Of a stretch of DNA of 40,383 nt, positions 9,367 to 15,995 are shown piece after piece. Under the pieces are notes generated by a model that saw only the letters and a program-made list of their open reading frames with translations, had not been told where the DNA came from and did not search any database. The position numbers and the translations under genes were made by a program. Position 1 is the first letter of the stretch. Every line of letters begins with the position of its first letter. The stretch comes from Bacteroidota bacterium (GTDB lineage: Bacteria; Bacteroidota; Bacteroidia; 2-12-FULL-35-15), in assembly GCA_023251805.1 (NCBI GenBank), contig JAHEYB010000001.1, forward strand, positions 1-40,383. The letters run 5' to 3'.

Positions 9367-10236
9367 ATGAAATTTAAAGAAATAGCTAATACTGTTTGTT
9401 TATTTATCATTTTATTATTCATTCTTTCTTGCGGAGGAGATTCGAAAAACAATAATGAAACTATAGCAAACGATTCAATAAGTAAAAGCGCTGTAGAAAA
9501 AGACTCTTCTAGTAATTCGGCAGCCGTGTTTGCGATTCCTGCACCGTTGCAGATTCCTACAGTATTAAAAAACAGCAATGTTACTTTTTCCGAAAAGCTT
9601 TTAGTGCCTGCAAAAAAAAATCGGACATTTTCATCTGATTACTTTAGGGCAATTAATCTTGGTGTTTATACAACTGATTTGGGATATTCAACTTTGTTTG
9701 GGCAAAAACAAACTACTTTAAATTATTATAAAGAAGTGAATACTCTTTTGAACGACCTTCAAATTTCTGCTAATGTCAGTTCTAATCAATTTAAAAACTT
9801 CGAAAAAAATCTTGACAACTCAGATTCGCTTTGTACAATTATTTTAAAGTCGTTCGGTCAATGGCAGTCTTATTTTCAGGATAACAAAAGAGAAGAAGAT
9901 GGCTTATATATTTTGGCTGGAACTTACATTGAAGGCTTGTATCTTTCTTTGAATCATCCAACCATTCAAAACAAAAAAGAATTCGGAAATTTGATTGGAC
10001 AACAAAAATTATTTCTAGAAAATGTATTAGAATTAACGAACTACATGGATAAAAAACCAGAATTTGATGATTTGTATTCAAAGTTGGGAGCTATTCAACT
10101 AGCTTACGAACCAATTGCTGTTGTGGTCAAGCAAGATGGTTCGGGAAACTCTAATATTATTTGTAGTTATACTGCTAAACAATTATCAGATTTAATTTCT
10201 GTAGTGAATAAAGTTAGAAACGAAACAATAAAATAA
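9367..10236 (+). CDS. Conserved Bacteroidota lipoprotein of unknown function
   Basis: 289 residues. A lipoprotein signal peptide ends in the lipobox LSCGGD with the acylated Cys at residue 22, followed by a Ser/Asn/Lys-rich linker to about 50. The mature part starts with FAIPAPLQIPTVLKNS and continues as a predicted all-helical region with NLGVYTTDLGYSTLFGQ near 95 and a GTYIEGLYLSLN stretch near 188. I recognise this layout from uncharacterised Bacteroidota lipoproteins, but no function is known to me. It begins 9 bp after the T9SS cargo gene, so they are probably one transcript, closed by the hairpin at 10251-10285. Confidence 0.75.
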   Translation: MKFKEIANTVCLFIILLFILSCGGDSKNNNETIANDSISKSAVEKDSSSNSAAVFAIPAPLQIPTVLKNSNVTFSEKLLVPAKKNRTFSSDYFRAINLGVYTTDLGYSTLFGQKQTTLNYYKEVNTLLNDLQISANVSSNQFKNFEKNLDNSDSLCTIILKSFGQWQSYFQDNKREEDGLYILAGTYIEGLYLSLNHPTIQNKKEFGNLIGQQKLFLENVLELTNYMDKKPEFDDLYSKLGAIQLAYEPIAVVVKQDGSGNSNIICSYTAKQLSDLISVVNKVRNETIK

Positions 10237-10250
10237 CGATTTCCTCAAAC

Positions 10251-10285
10251 AAAAAACCCAGACAATACCTGTCTGGGTTTTTTTG
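10251..10285. terminator. Bidirectional intrinsic terminator
   Basis: Perfect 10-bp stem AACCCAGACA / TGTCTGGGTT (10255-10264 with 10270-10279) and a 5-nt loop, flanked by an A-run on the left and a T-run on the right. It lies between the converging lipoprotein gene and the T9SS cargo gene at 10297. Confidence 0.9.
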
Positions 10286-10296
10286 TGAACAGATTT

Positions 10297-11220
10297 TTAT
10301 TTATTGATAATAATTTTTTTAGTAATTACTTCTTTATCGTTTTTAATGCTCATGAAATAACTTCCATTCGCAAAAGTTGATAAATCAATCAGTTGTGTGC
10401 TGTTTGCAGAAGCATCTTTTGACAAAACAACATTACCAATGATATCGTACACAATGATGTTGCTGTTTTCTGAAACGTTGCTTAAGTCGGCCGTAAACAT
10501 ACCATTTGCAGATGGATTAGGATAAACAGCAACAGCAGAGCTGTTTTTTTCATTGATTCCGGTAAGCAGCGTTGAGCTACCAATAAACATTACATTGTCG
10601 ATACTAAAAGTTCCTGTACCTGCTTCAGAGTTCCATGCATAGAAACGAAAAGTAACAGCGCTTGTTAGGTTCATAAATGAAGGACCTAAAACAATTATAT
10701 TTCTAGTTTGTGGAGTTAGGATATCTCTTTTAAGAAAAAAAACGTTTCCTGCTTGCACATCTACGTTTGTAGTAGGCAAACCATACACTGCTGTTAAGTT
10801 TGCAGCGTATCCATCTAAACTTGAACGAACAGCATACGTTCTAACACCTGTTCCTGAGCGCTCGAACTCAAATTTAATAGAGTCCCCGGTAATTGAATAT
10901 CCCACACCAGGAGTAAGCGTTACTTCATAATATTCGGCTGTGTTAACCGATCCTGTCATTCCAGAATACAACGTATCTGCTGGCCCACCAGTTGAACCAG
11001 TTGCCCAACCTGAAAAATCAAAACGAAATGCAGCTAGCGAATTTGGAGGAGTACCTGTAGCAGAAAAACTTCCGCAAACAACACCTGCACCACCAACAGG
11101 GACGGGACTTGGATCGGTGGTTCCCGAAGTGGTTTTTACACTATCAAAAGTGTACAGGAGTTGTGCACTTGCACAAAATGTAATCATAACACTTGCAAAA
11201 AGTAGAGTAATTTTTTTCAT
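10297..11220 (-). CDS. Secreted protein with T9SS type A sorting domain
   Basis: 307 residues. The N-terminal signal peptide (MKKITLLFASVMITFCASAQ) is followed by a Thr/Gly/Ser-rich beta region, about residues 21-215, that looks like a jelly-roll or carbohydrate-binding-like fold (FRFDFSGWATGS, GTFSIDNVMFIG) but that I cannot assign to a named family. The last 80 residues are a type A T9SS sorting domain: VYPNPSANGMFTADLS near 232, GSYFMSIKNDKEV near 286 and a terminal KKIIINK. The expected location is the cell surface or outside. It ends at the shared terminator facing the lipoprotein gene and begins just past the end of pth (stop at 11238), with no obvious promoter of its own between them. 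Confidence 0.8.
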   Translation of the reverse strand: MKKITLLFASVMITFCASAQLLYTFDSVKTTSGTTDPSPVPVGGAGVVCGSFSATGTPPNSLAAFRFDFSGWATGSTGGPADTLYSGMTGSVNTAEYYEVTLTPGVGYSITGDSIKFEFERSGTGVRTYAVRSSLDGYAANLTAVYGLPTTNVDVQAGNVFFLKRDILTPQTRNIIVLGPSFMNLTSAVTFRFYAWNSEAGTGTFSIDNVMFIGSSTLLTGINEKNSSAVAVYPNPSANGMFTADLSNVSENSNIIVYDIIGNVVLSKDASANSTQLIDLSTFANGSYFMSIKNDKEVITKKIIINK

Positions 11221-11237
11221 GTTTTTAGTTTTTAAAA

Positions 11238-11804
11238 TTATTTATTATTGTAAGCACTCATTGTGCGTTGTAAGCCTATTGTTGCAAACCCTTGTATCAT
11301 TTCAATGGCAAGTTTTACTCTTGCTTCCAATGTTTTTTTTTCTTCATCGTCCCATTTTCCAAGCACATAATCCACTTGTTTCCCCTTTGAAAATTCGTTG
11401 CCAACACCAAAACGTAATCGGGCATAATCCGTACTTGCCAATGTTTCTTGTACACTTTTTAATCCATTGTGGCCGCCATCGCTTCCTTTTCCTTTCATTC
11501 TTACCGAACCAAAGGGTAAGGCTAAATCGTCAGTGAGCACTAAAATATTTTCCTTTTGTATGTTCTCTTTTTGCATCCAGTAATTTACAGCTTTTCCAGA
11601 TAGGTTCATATAGGTGGACGGTTTTATTAAAACCAATGTTTTTCCTTTGAACTTAAAAGTTGCAACCGAAGCAAGTTTATCTACTGTAAATTTAAAACTG
11701 TTTTCTTTAGCAATAGTATCTAAAATTGTAAAGCCTATATTGTGACGTGTACCTTCATACTCATCTCCAATGTTTCCCAATCCAACAATTAAAAACTTGC
11801 TCAT
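11238..11804 (-). CDS. pth: Peptidyl-tRNA hydrolase
   Basis: Releases peptides from peptidyl-tRNAs dropped by the ribosome; cytoplasmic. 188 residues, the usual length. Visible family signatures are LIVGLGNIGDEYEGTRHNIG at the N-terminus with the catalytic His21, LVLIKPSTYMNLSGKAV near residue 55, and GSDGGHNGLKS near 110. It lies downstream of rplY in the common prs-rplY-pth order, but a strong terminator separates it from rplY and a TAnnTTTG element stands only 4 nt before its ATG, so it probably has its own near-leaderless promoter. Confidence 0.97.
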   Translation of the reverse strand: MSKFLIVGLGNIGDEYEGTRHNIGFTILDTIAKENSFKFTVDKLASVATFKFKGKTLVLIKPSTYMNLSGKAVNYWMQKENIQKENILVLTDDLALPFGSVRMKGKGSDGGHNGLKSVQETLASTDYARLRFGVGNEFSKGKQVDYVLGKWDDEEKKTLEARVKLAIEMIQGFATIGLQRTMSAYNNK

Positions 11805-11808
11805 TCCC

Positions 11809-11816
11809 CAAAATTA
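11809..11816 (-). promoter_or_regulatory. Putative -7 element for pth, flush with the start codon
   Basis: The minus strand reads TAATTTTG, matching TAnnTTTG, and ends 4 nt before the pth ATG at 11804. The usual 5-7 nt between box and transcription start would put +1 at or inside the start codon, so a leaderless mRNA is possible. No clear -33 TTTG is seen, because that space is taken by the rplY terminator. Confidence 0.5.
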
Positions 11817-11821
11817 CGAAA

Positions 11822-11858
11822 ATAAAAAACCCCGAGGTAAATACTCGGGGTTTTATTA
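11822..11858. terminator. Intrinsic terminator after rplY
   Basis: Perfect 9-bp stem AACCCCGAG / CTCGGGGTT (11828-11836 with 11844-11852) and a 7-nt loop. Read on the minus strand it follows the rplY stop at 11873 and is trailed by a T-rich run. Confidence 0.88.
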
Positions 11859-11872
11859 ATGTTAAAAGAAAA

Positions 11873-12502
11873 CTATTTTTTAGCAGCAGGAGCAGCAGGT
11901 GCGGCAGGTGTAGCGGCAGCAGCAGCCACAGGAGCAACAACTTTAGGCTCTTCAACTACAACTCGTGTTACCTGAACATTTACTACAGTTACATTAGCAG
12001 CATTTAAAAATGTTAATCCTTCAATTTTAAGATCACCAACACGAACTCCATCACCAATTTCCAACTTGTCGATTGCGATATCAATTGTATCAGGCATTTT
12101 TTCTACTAATCCTTTTACTTTTAAAGTTTTTAATTTTTTATTCAATTTTCCACCATTTCTAACTCCCGGAGATGTTCCTGTAGCTTTAACCGGAATACTC
12201 ATTGTTACAGGTTTTCCAGCAATAACTTCTAAAAAGTCAACATGTAAAATATTGTCTTTTACTGTGTGGAATTGTGCTTCTTGTAAGATGGCTTTGAATT
12301 TTTTGCCTTCGATGTCTAAGTCAACTGTGTTTACACTTGGAGTATAGATCAAGTCTTTAAAGTCTGCTTCTAACACAGAAAAGTGAACTTGTTCTTTACC
12401 GCCATACAATACACATGGTACTCGCTTCGAATTTCTCAAAGCTGTTGCATCTGTTTTCCCTACGTTCGCACGTGGCGAACCGCTAATAGATACTGATTTC
12501 AT
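11873..12502 (-). CDS. rplY: 50S ribosomal protein L25 (Ctc/TL5 type)
   Basis: Binds 5S rRNA in the large ribosomal subunit. 209 residues, the long Ctc type. The N-terminal 5S-binding domain (about 1-95) has RVPCVLYGGKEQVHFSV and ILHVDFLEV, followed by the beta-barrel C-terminal domain (about 96-185). The tail is an alanine/proline-rich low-complexity stretch ending in two lysines, as in many Bacteroidota L25 proteins. The gene follows prs after a 110-bp spacer that contains several inverted repeats and no clear promoter element, so it is probably read from the prs promoter. A strong terminator follows. Confidence 0.96.
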   Translation of the reverse strand: MKSVSISGSPRANVGKTDATALRNSKRVPCVLYGGKEQVHFSVLEADFKDLIYTPSVNTVDLDIEGKKFKAILQEAQFHTVKDNILHVDFLEVIAGKPVTMSIPVKATGTSPGVRNGGKLNKKLKTLKVKGLVEKMPDTIDIAIDKLEIGDGVRVGDLKIEGLTFLNAANVTVVNVQVTRVVVEEPKVVAPVAAAAATPAAPAAPAAKK

Positions 12503-12511
12503 TTTGTTTCA

Positions 12512-12537
12512 CCCACCGAAGCTTTAGCGAAGGTGGG
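12512..12537 (-). promoter_or_regulatory. Stem-loop directly upstream of the rplY start
   Basis: CCCACC (12512-12517) pairs with GGTGGG (12532-12537). An inner GCT/AGC stem is separated from it by a symmetric 3-nt internal loop. In the minus-strand RNA the hairpin ends 9 nt before the rplY AUG, where it could influence translation. It may equally be a copy of a dispersed palindrome. Confidence 0.5.
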
Positions 12538-12554
12538 ATTTTGTTTTTAGTTAG

Positions 12555-12601
12555 TTGATTGTTGCGTCTTTCAATCAACGTTTATATATGTGTTGACGCA
12601 A
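12555..12601 (-). promoter_or_regulatory. Two overlapping inverted repeats in the prs-rplY spacer
   Basis: TTGATTG (12555-12561) pairs with CAATCAA (12572-12578), and TTGCGTC (12562-12568) pairs with GACGCAA (12595-12601). The repeats interleave, so the two 7-bp hairpins are probably mutually exclusive. They lie between the prs stop and rplY on the minus-strand transcript. Confidence 0.45.
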
Positions 12602-12612
12602 TTAATAAAGAC

Positions 12613-13548
12613 CTATGACACTATAAAATTGGATGCAATACTTTCAAAACTATGAACACTGTGCAACACTTTTGCAAATAAATCGGCAACCGATACTACT
12701 TTTATTTTGCTGCATTGTTGTGTCAATGGGATTGTATCTGTAACAACCAATTCTGTTAATCTCGATTTTTCAATATTTTCGTAAGCTTTACCTGATAATA
12801 CAGCATGTGTACAAACGGCTCTTACACTTTTCGCGCCTCTGTCCAGCATCATATCAGCTGCTTTTGTTAATGTTCCGCCTGTATCAATCAAATCATCTAC
12901 CAAAACAATGTCTTTTCCTTCTACGTCACCAATAACAGTCATGCTTTCAATCACATTTGCTTTTGCACGTTGTTTGTAACAGATAACGATATCCGATTTT
13001 AAAAATTTAGCATATGCGTTTGCTCTTTTGGAGCCACCCATATCAGGTGCTGCCATTGTTAAATTAGGCAAGTTCAAGCTTTGGATATATGGTAAAAAAA
13101 TAGAAGAAGCGTATAAATGGTCAACCGGGAAATCAAAAAATCCTTGGATCTGATCGGCATGTAAATCCATAGTAACAATGCGAGTAGCGCCTGCAGCGGA
13201 TAACAAATTAGCCACCATTTTAGCTCCAATCGCAACACGTGGTTGGTCTTTACGGTCCTGACGAGCATACCCAAAGTACGGCAAAACAGCTATAATTTGA
13301 TGAGCAGAAGCGCGTTTAGCAGCATCAATCATCAACAAAAGCTCAAATAAATTATCTACAGGAGGCATTGTGGACTGGATGATAAAAACATCACTTCCTC
13401 GCACAGTTTCTTCGTAAGATACCTGCATTTCCCCATCGCTAAAGCGAAGAAGAGATACCTTTCCTAGCTCTTGTCCATAACTTTTGCTGATTTTTTCAGC
13501 AAGCGTATGAGTGGTAGAGCCCGAAAATATTTTTACTTTATAGTCCAT
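12613..13548 (-). CDS. prs: Ribose-phosphate pyrophosphokinase
   Basis: Makes PRPP from ribose 5-phosphate and ATP, feeding purine, pyrimidine, NAD and His/Trp synthesis. The frame extends to 13644, but I place the start at the ATG at 13548 (MDYKVKIFSGSTTH). This gives 311 residues, the family norm, and leaves a perfect promoter upstream. Signatures are RFSDGEMQVSYEETVRG near 35, FGYARQDRKDQPR near 90, TMDLHADQIQGFF near 123 and the PRPP loop DIVLVDDLIDTGGTLTKAA near 208. It heads the prs-rplY-pth series. purQ and purD, which consume PRPP-derived intermediates, lie about 12 kb away. Confidence 0.96.
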   Translation of the reverse strand: MDYKVKIFSGSTTHTLAEKISKSYGQELGKVSLLRFSDGEMQVSYEETVRGSDVFIIQSTMPPVDNLFELLLMIDAAKRASAHQIIAVLPYFGYARQDRKDQPRVAIGAKMVANLLSAAGATRIVTMDLHADQIQGFFDFPVDHLYASSIFLPYIQSLNLPNLTMAAPDMGGSKRANAYAKFLKSDIVICYKQRAKANVIESMTVIGDVEGKDIVLVDDLIDTGGTLTKAADMMLDRGAKSVRAVCTHAVLSGKAYENIEKSRLTELVVTDTIPLTQQCSKIKVVSVADLFAKVLHSVHSFESIASNFIVS

Positions 13549-13568
13549 TGCCTTTTTTATAAGGGTTG

Positions 13569-13599
13569 CAAATGTAGTAAAAAATGGAGTTTTGGCAAA
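13569..13599 (-). promoter_or_regulatory. Bacteroidota-type promoter for prs
   Basis: On the minus strand, TTTG (plus positions 13596-13599), a 19-bp gap, then TACATTTG (13569-13576). This is a complete -33/-7 pair ending 20 nt before the ATG at 13548, and it supports that start choice. Confidence 0.8.
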
Positions 13600-13794
13600 G
13601 AAAAATGCTGTTTTAGGGCTTATTTTTTTGTGAATTTGAAACATTTGGGTAGTTTTGCATCCCGTTTTGGTTGACTAGTTCATCAGTTCATTGGTTAAAT
13701 AGTCTGGTTTGTAGTAAATTGGTATTGGTACAATAACATTTAGCTAAGATTTACTAATAACAAATGAGCTAGTAAACAAATAAACCAAATTAAT

Positions 13795-13874
13795 GCCCAG
13801 GTGGCGGAATTGGTAGACGCGCTGGTCTCAAACACCTGTGGGAAACCGTATCGGTTCGACTCCGATCCTGGGTA
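13795..13874 (+). tRNA. tRNA-Leu, anticodon CAA
   Basis: A class II tRNA with acceptor stem GCCCAGG / CCTGGGT, the D-arm typical of leucine tRNAs (GCGGAATTGGTAGACGC), anticodon loop CTCAAAC with CAA reading UUG, a variable arm around GTGGGAAACC, and T-arm ATCGG-TTCGACT-CCGAT. The CCA end is not encoded. The anticodon stem CTGGT / ACCTG contains a T-T mismatch at the second pair. Closely related tRNAs that I recall carry ACCAG, which would be fully paired. Confidence 0.93.
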
Positions 13875-13885
13875 CAGTGAAGTAG

Positions 13886-13916
13886 AAAGGGCTACGATTA
13901 ATTTCGTGGCCCTTTT
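13886..13916 (+). terminator. Terminator-like hairpin after tRNA-Leu
   Basis: AAAGGGCTACGA (13886-13897) pairs over 12 bp with TCGTGGCCCTTT (13904-13915), with one G-U pair and a 6-nt loop. It lies 12 bp after the tRNA, with a short T-rich run following. Confidence 0.7.
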
Positions 13917-13932
13917 GAATTTTATTCTGCCC

Positions 13933-13958
13933 TTTCACTTCACTGTCCTGAAGTGAAA
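13933..13958. repeat. Perfect 10-bp inverted repeat downstream of tRNA-Leu
   Basis: TTTCACTTCA (13933-13942) and TGAAGTGAAA (13949-13958) with a 6-nt spacer. A second 10-bp pair, GAAGTAGAAA (13879-13888) with TTTCTACTTC (13971-13980), encloses it, and TGCCCT (13929-13934) can pair with AGGGCA (13981-13986). Confidence 0.7.
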
Positions 13959-13989
13959 TGAGCTTGTTAGTTTCTACTTCAGGGCAAAA

Positions 13990-14014
13990 GTTCGATAAGT
14001 CCGATTCTGCGTAC
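13990..14014 (+). other. tRNA-Leu 3'-end-like fragment
   Basis: Reads like the 3' end of the tRNA-Leu 120 bp upstream: a GTTCGA word, a 4-nt insertion, then TCCGATTCTGCGTAC against TCCGATCCTGGGTAC in the tRNA (13 of 15 identical). It could be a decayed second tRNA or a remnant attachment-site duplication. It is not a functional tRNA. Confidence 0.35.
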
Positions 14015-14106
14015 TTACCAGTTTGCTCCCTTTCTCTTTTTTATCCCCTCTGAATTTTCTGTCACTGTGGGGAGTTGCAAAATCAAACCACCTATCCAAT
14101 TTGTCG

Positions 14107-14114
14107 TATTTTTG
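14107..14114 (+). promoter_or_regulatory. Putative -7 element before the Crp-like regulator
   Basis: TATTTTTG, matching TAnnTTTG, ends 6 nt before the TTG codon at 14121 that I take as the start. There is no good -33 partner at the usual distance. Confidence 0.4.
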
Positions 14115-14120
14115 CTGGAC

Positions 14121-14684
14121 TTGAATTCCATTTTAAAACATATTAAAACAATCTATCCTATTTTAGTTGAGTCAGAAAAGGCTTTAACTGAAATCTGTAA
14201 GGAAGTAAAATTTCTTAAAGGAAAAGATGTGCAAGCAATTGGGCATACTTGCAAAACTATTTATTTTGTAAAAACGGGTGTTGTTAGAATTTACTATTTC
14301 AAAGATACAATCGATATCACCGAAAGTTTTGAATTTGAAAATGCGTTTGTTGCAAGAGCTGAAAGTTTGTTTACAGGAAAACCTTCTAAAAAGGCAATTC
14401 AAGCTATTGAAGACACCGTTTTAATAGCAATAGATTCTAACAAATTATTTAAACTGTTTGATTCGCATCCTGATTTAGAAAGACTTTTCCGCAAGATTAT
14501 TGAGAATTCATACGTGAATACTGTAAGTAGAATAGAAAGCTTACAGTTCAATACAGCAGAAGAGCGTTATGCTAATTTATTGAAAGACCACCCCAATGTC
14601 TTAATGCGAGTTCCACTGAAACTCATTGCTTCCTACTTAGGAATCACTCCGGTTAGCCTCAGCAGGATTAGAGGCATAAAGTAA
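14121..14684 (+). CDS. Crp/Fnr-family transcriptional regulator
   Basis: A cyclic-nucleotide-binding-fold regulator. The frame is open back to a GTG at 14067, but family similarity starts at the TTG at 14121 (reading NSILKHIKTIYPIL after the start), giving 187 residues; the exact start is uncertain. Residues about 25-110 form the cNMP-binding beta-roll (KTIYFVKTGVVRIYYF), and the C-terminus has a helix-turn-helix (VPLKLIASYLGITPVSLSRI). No cysteine cluster of the Fnr iron-sulfur type is present, and the ligand-contact arginine of true cAMP binders is not evident, so the ligand is unknown. It is followed by a transporter on the same strand, which may be its target. Confidence 0.85.
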   Translation: MNSILKHIKTIYPILVESEKALTEICKEVKFLKGKDVQAIGHTCKTIYFVKTGVVRIYYFKDTIDITESFEFENAFVARAESLFTGKPSKKAIQAIEDTVLIAIDSNKLFKLFDSHPDLERLFRKIIENSYVNTVSRIESLQFNTAEERYANLLKDHPNVLMRVPLKLIASYLGITPVSLSRIRGIK

Positions 14685-14750
14685 TTTCTTATCATATGTA
14701 AAGTGTTTTGAGTTTCATTGAAGGTAATTTTGTTATACAAATTTACAGCA

Positions 14751-15962
14751 ATGGATACTATTAAACTTGGTATAAAGGAAAACTGGCAACAATTTACACT
14801 GCTTGTTATCATCAACGCTTTTGTTGGTGGTATGGTTGGACTGGAGCGTGCAATACTTCCACAAATTGCAGAAGGAGAATTTCACATCGCTGCAAAAACA
14901 GCCATTCTTTCATTCATTATTGTTTTTGGAATTGTAAAAGCAATTACAAATTATTTTACCGGCTCTTTAGCAAATAAGCTTGGAAGAAAAAATTTGCTGA
15001 CAATTGGTTGGCTCTTTGCCATTCCGGTTCCTTTCATTTTAATGTTTGCCACAAGTTGGAATTGGATAATAGCTGCAAATATTTTGTTGGGGATCAATCA
15101 AGGTTTAACATGGAGTATTACAGTTGTAATGAAGATTGATCTTGTTGGTGAAAAACAAAGAGGATTTGCAATGGGATTAAATGAATTTGCAGGGTATCTA
15201 TCCGTTGCAATTGTAGCCTTCCTTACTGGTTGGATTGCCGGGGAATATGGGCTGAGGCCTTATCCTTTTTATATCGGAATCGCTCTTTCTTTTGTGGGCT
15301 TACTGGGAAGTTGGTTTTTTATTAAAGACACAAAGCACCATGTTGCAAAAGAAGCAAGTTCAAATACTATTCCTGCGCTAAAGAATATATTTTGGGATAC
15401 TACTTGGAAAAATAAAAATCTTGGTTCGGTTACACAAGCAGGATTGATAAATAATTTGAACGATGGAATGGTCTGGGGAATTTTTCCAATTCTATTGGCA
15501 CAAAAACATTTTTCATTAGAACAAATAGGAATTGTAACAGCCACTTATCCTGCTGTTTGGGGCATTGGTCAATTGTTTACCGGAAAGATGGCGGATAAGT
15601 TTTGTAAAAAAGATGTCTTGTTCGTTGGAATGTTTTTACAAGGGATTGCTTTATTGATTATGCCTTGGGCAGCAACAATGACACATTTTATAATCCTTTC
15701 TGTTATTTTAGGTTGGGGTACAGCAATGGTATATCCAACGTTTCTTGCCACAGTTGCAGAAAACACTAACCCAACCGACAGAGCAAAAAGCTTGGGAATA
15801 TTTCGCTTGTGGCGAGATTTAGGATACGCAATAGGAGCAATACTAACCGGAATAATTGCGGATTGCTTGGGAGTTTATACATCAATTATAGTAGTTGGTT
15901 TACTTACGATTTCATCTGCAATTATAATTGAATACAGAATGAGATGTATCAGTAAAATATAA
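14751..15962 (+). CDS. Major facilitator superfamily transporter
   Basis: About 403 residues from the ATG at 14751 (MDTIKLGIKENW); an upstream TTG at 14718 is less likely. Twelve hydrophobic segments are visible in two halves. The MFS motif A-like loop GSLANKLGRKNLL follows helix 2, and a related loop, GKMADKFCKKDVLF, sits in the second half. Other landmarks are GLERAILPQIAEGEF in the first periplasmic loop and NPTDRAKSLGIFRLWRDLGYAIG near the end. The substrate cannot be read from sequence. It lies between a Crp-like regulator (66 bp) and a rhodanese-phosphatase fusion (33 bp), which suggests efflux or uptake of a compound sensed by its neighbours. That is inference. Confidence 0.88.
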   Translation: MDTIKLGIKENWQQFTLLVIINAFVGGMVGLERAILPQIAEGEFHIAAKTAILSFIIVFGIVKAITNYFTGSLANKLGRKNLLTIGWLFAIPVPFILMFATSWNWIIAANILLGINQGLTWSITVVMKIDLVGEKQRGFAMGLNEFAGYLSVAIVAFLTGWIAGEYGLRPYPFYIGIALSFVGLLGSWFFIKDTKHHVAKEASSNTIPALKNIFWDTTWKNKNLGSVTQAGLINNLNDGMVWGIFPILLAQKHFSLEQIGIVTATYPAVWGIGQLFTGKMADKFCKKDVLFVGMFLQGIALLIMPWAATMTHFIILSVILGWGTAMVYPTFLATVAENTNPTDRAKSLGIFRLWRDLGYAIGAILTGIIADCLGVYTSIIVVGLLTISSAIIIEYRMRCISKI

Positions 15963-15995
15963 AGAAGAATTTTTTAAGAAATAATAAATCAAACA

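Noticed and set aside
10940..11536. A 198-codon open frame on the plus strand
   Set aside because: It lies antisense to the T9SS cargo gene and pth, both with clear family signatures. Its translation is low complexity and starts inside the opposite gene.
12512..12537. Mimicry of the 5S rRNA loop E site by the hairpin before rplY
   Set aside because: In the transcribed strand the internal loop is UUC opposite UUC, not the purine-rich G-A arrangement of loop E.
12555..12601. An H-type pseudoknot in the rplY leader
   Set aside because: The topology is right, but no nucleotides remain to cross one of the 7-bp stems, so both stems could not form fully. Alternative hairpins are more realistic.
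13990..14014. A second functional tRNA-Leu gene
   Set aside because: Only the T-arm and acceptor-like end is present, with a 4-nt insertion and mismatches. No D-arm, anticodon arm or 5' acceptor strand is found upstream.
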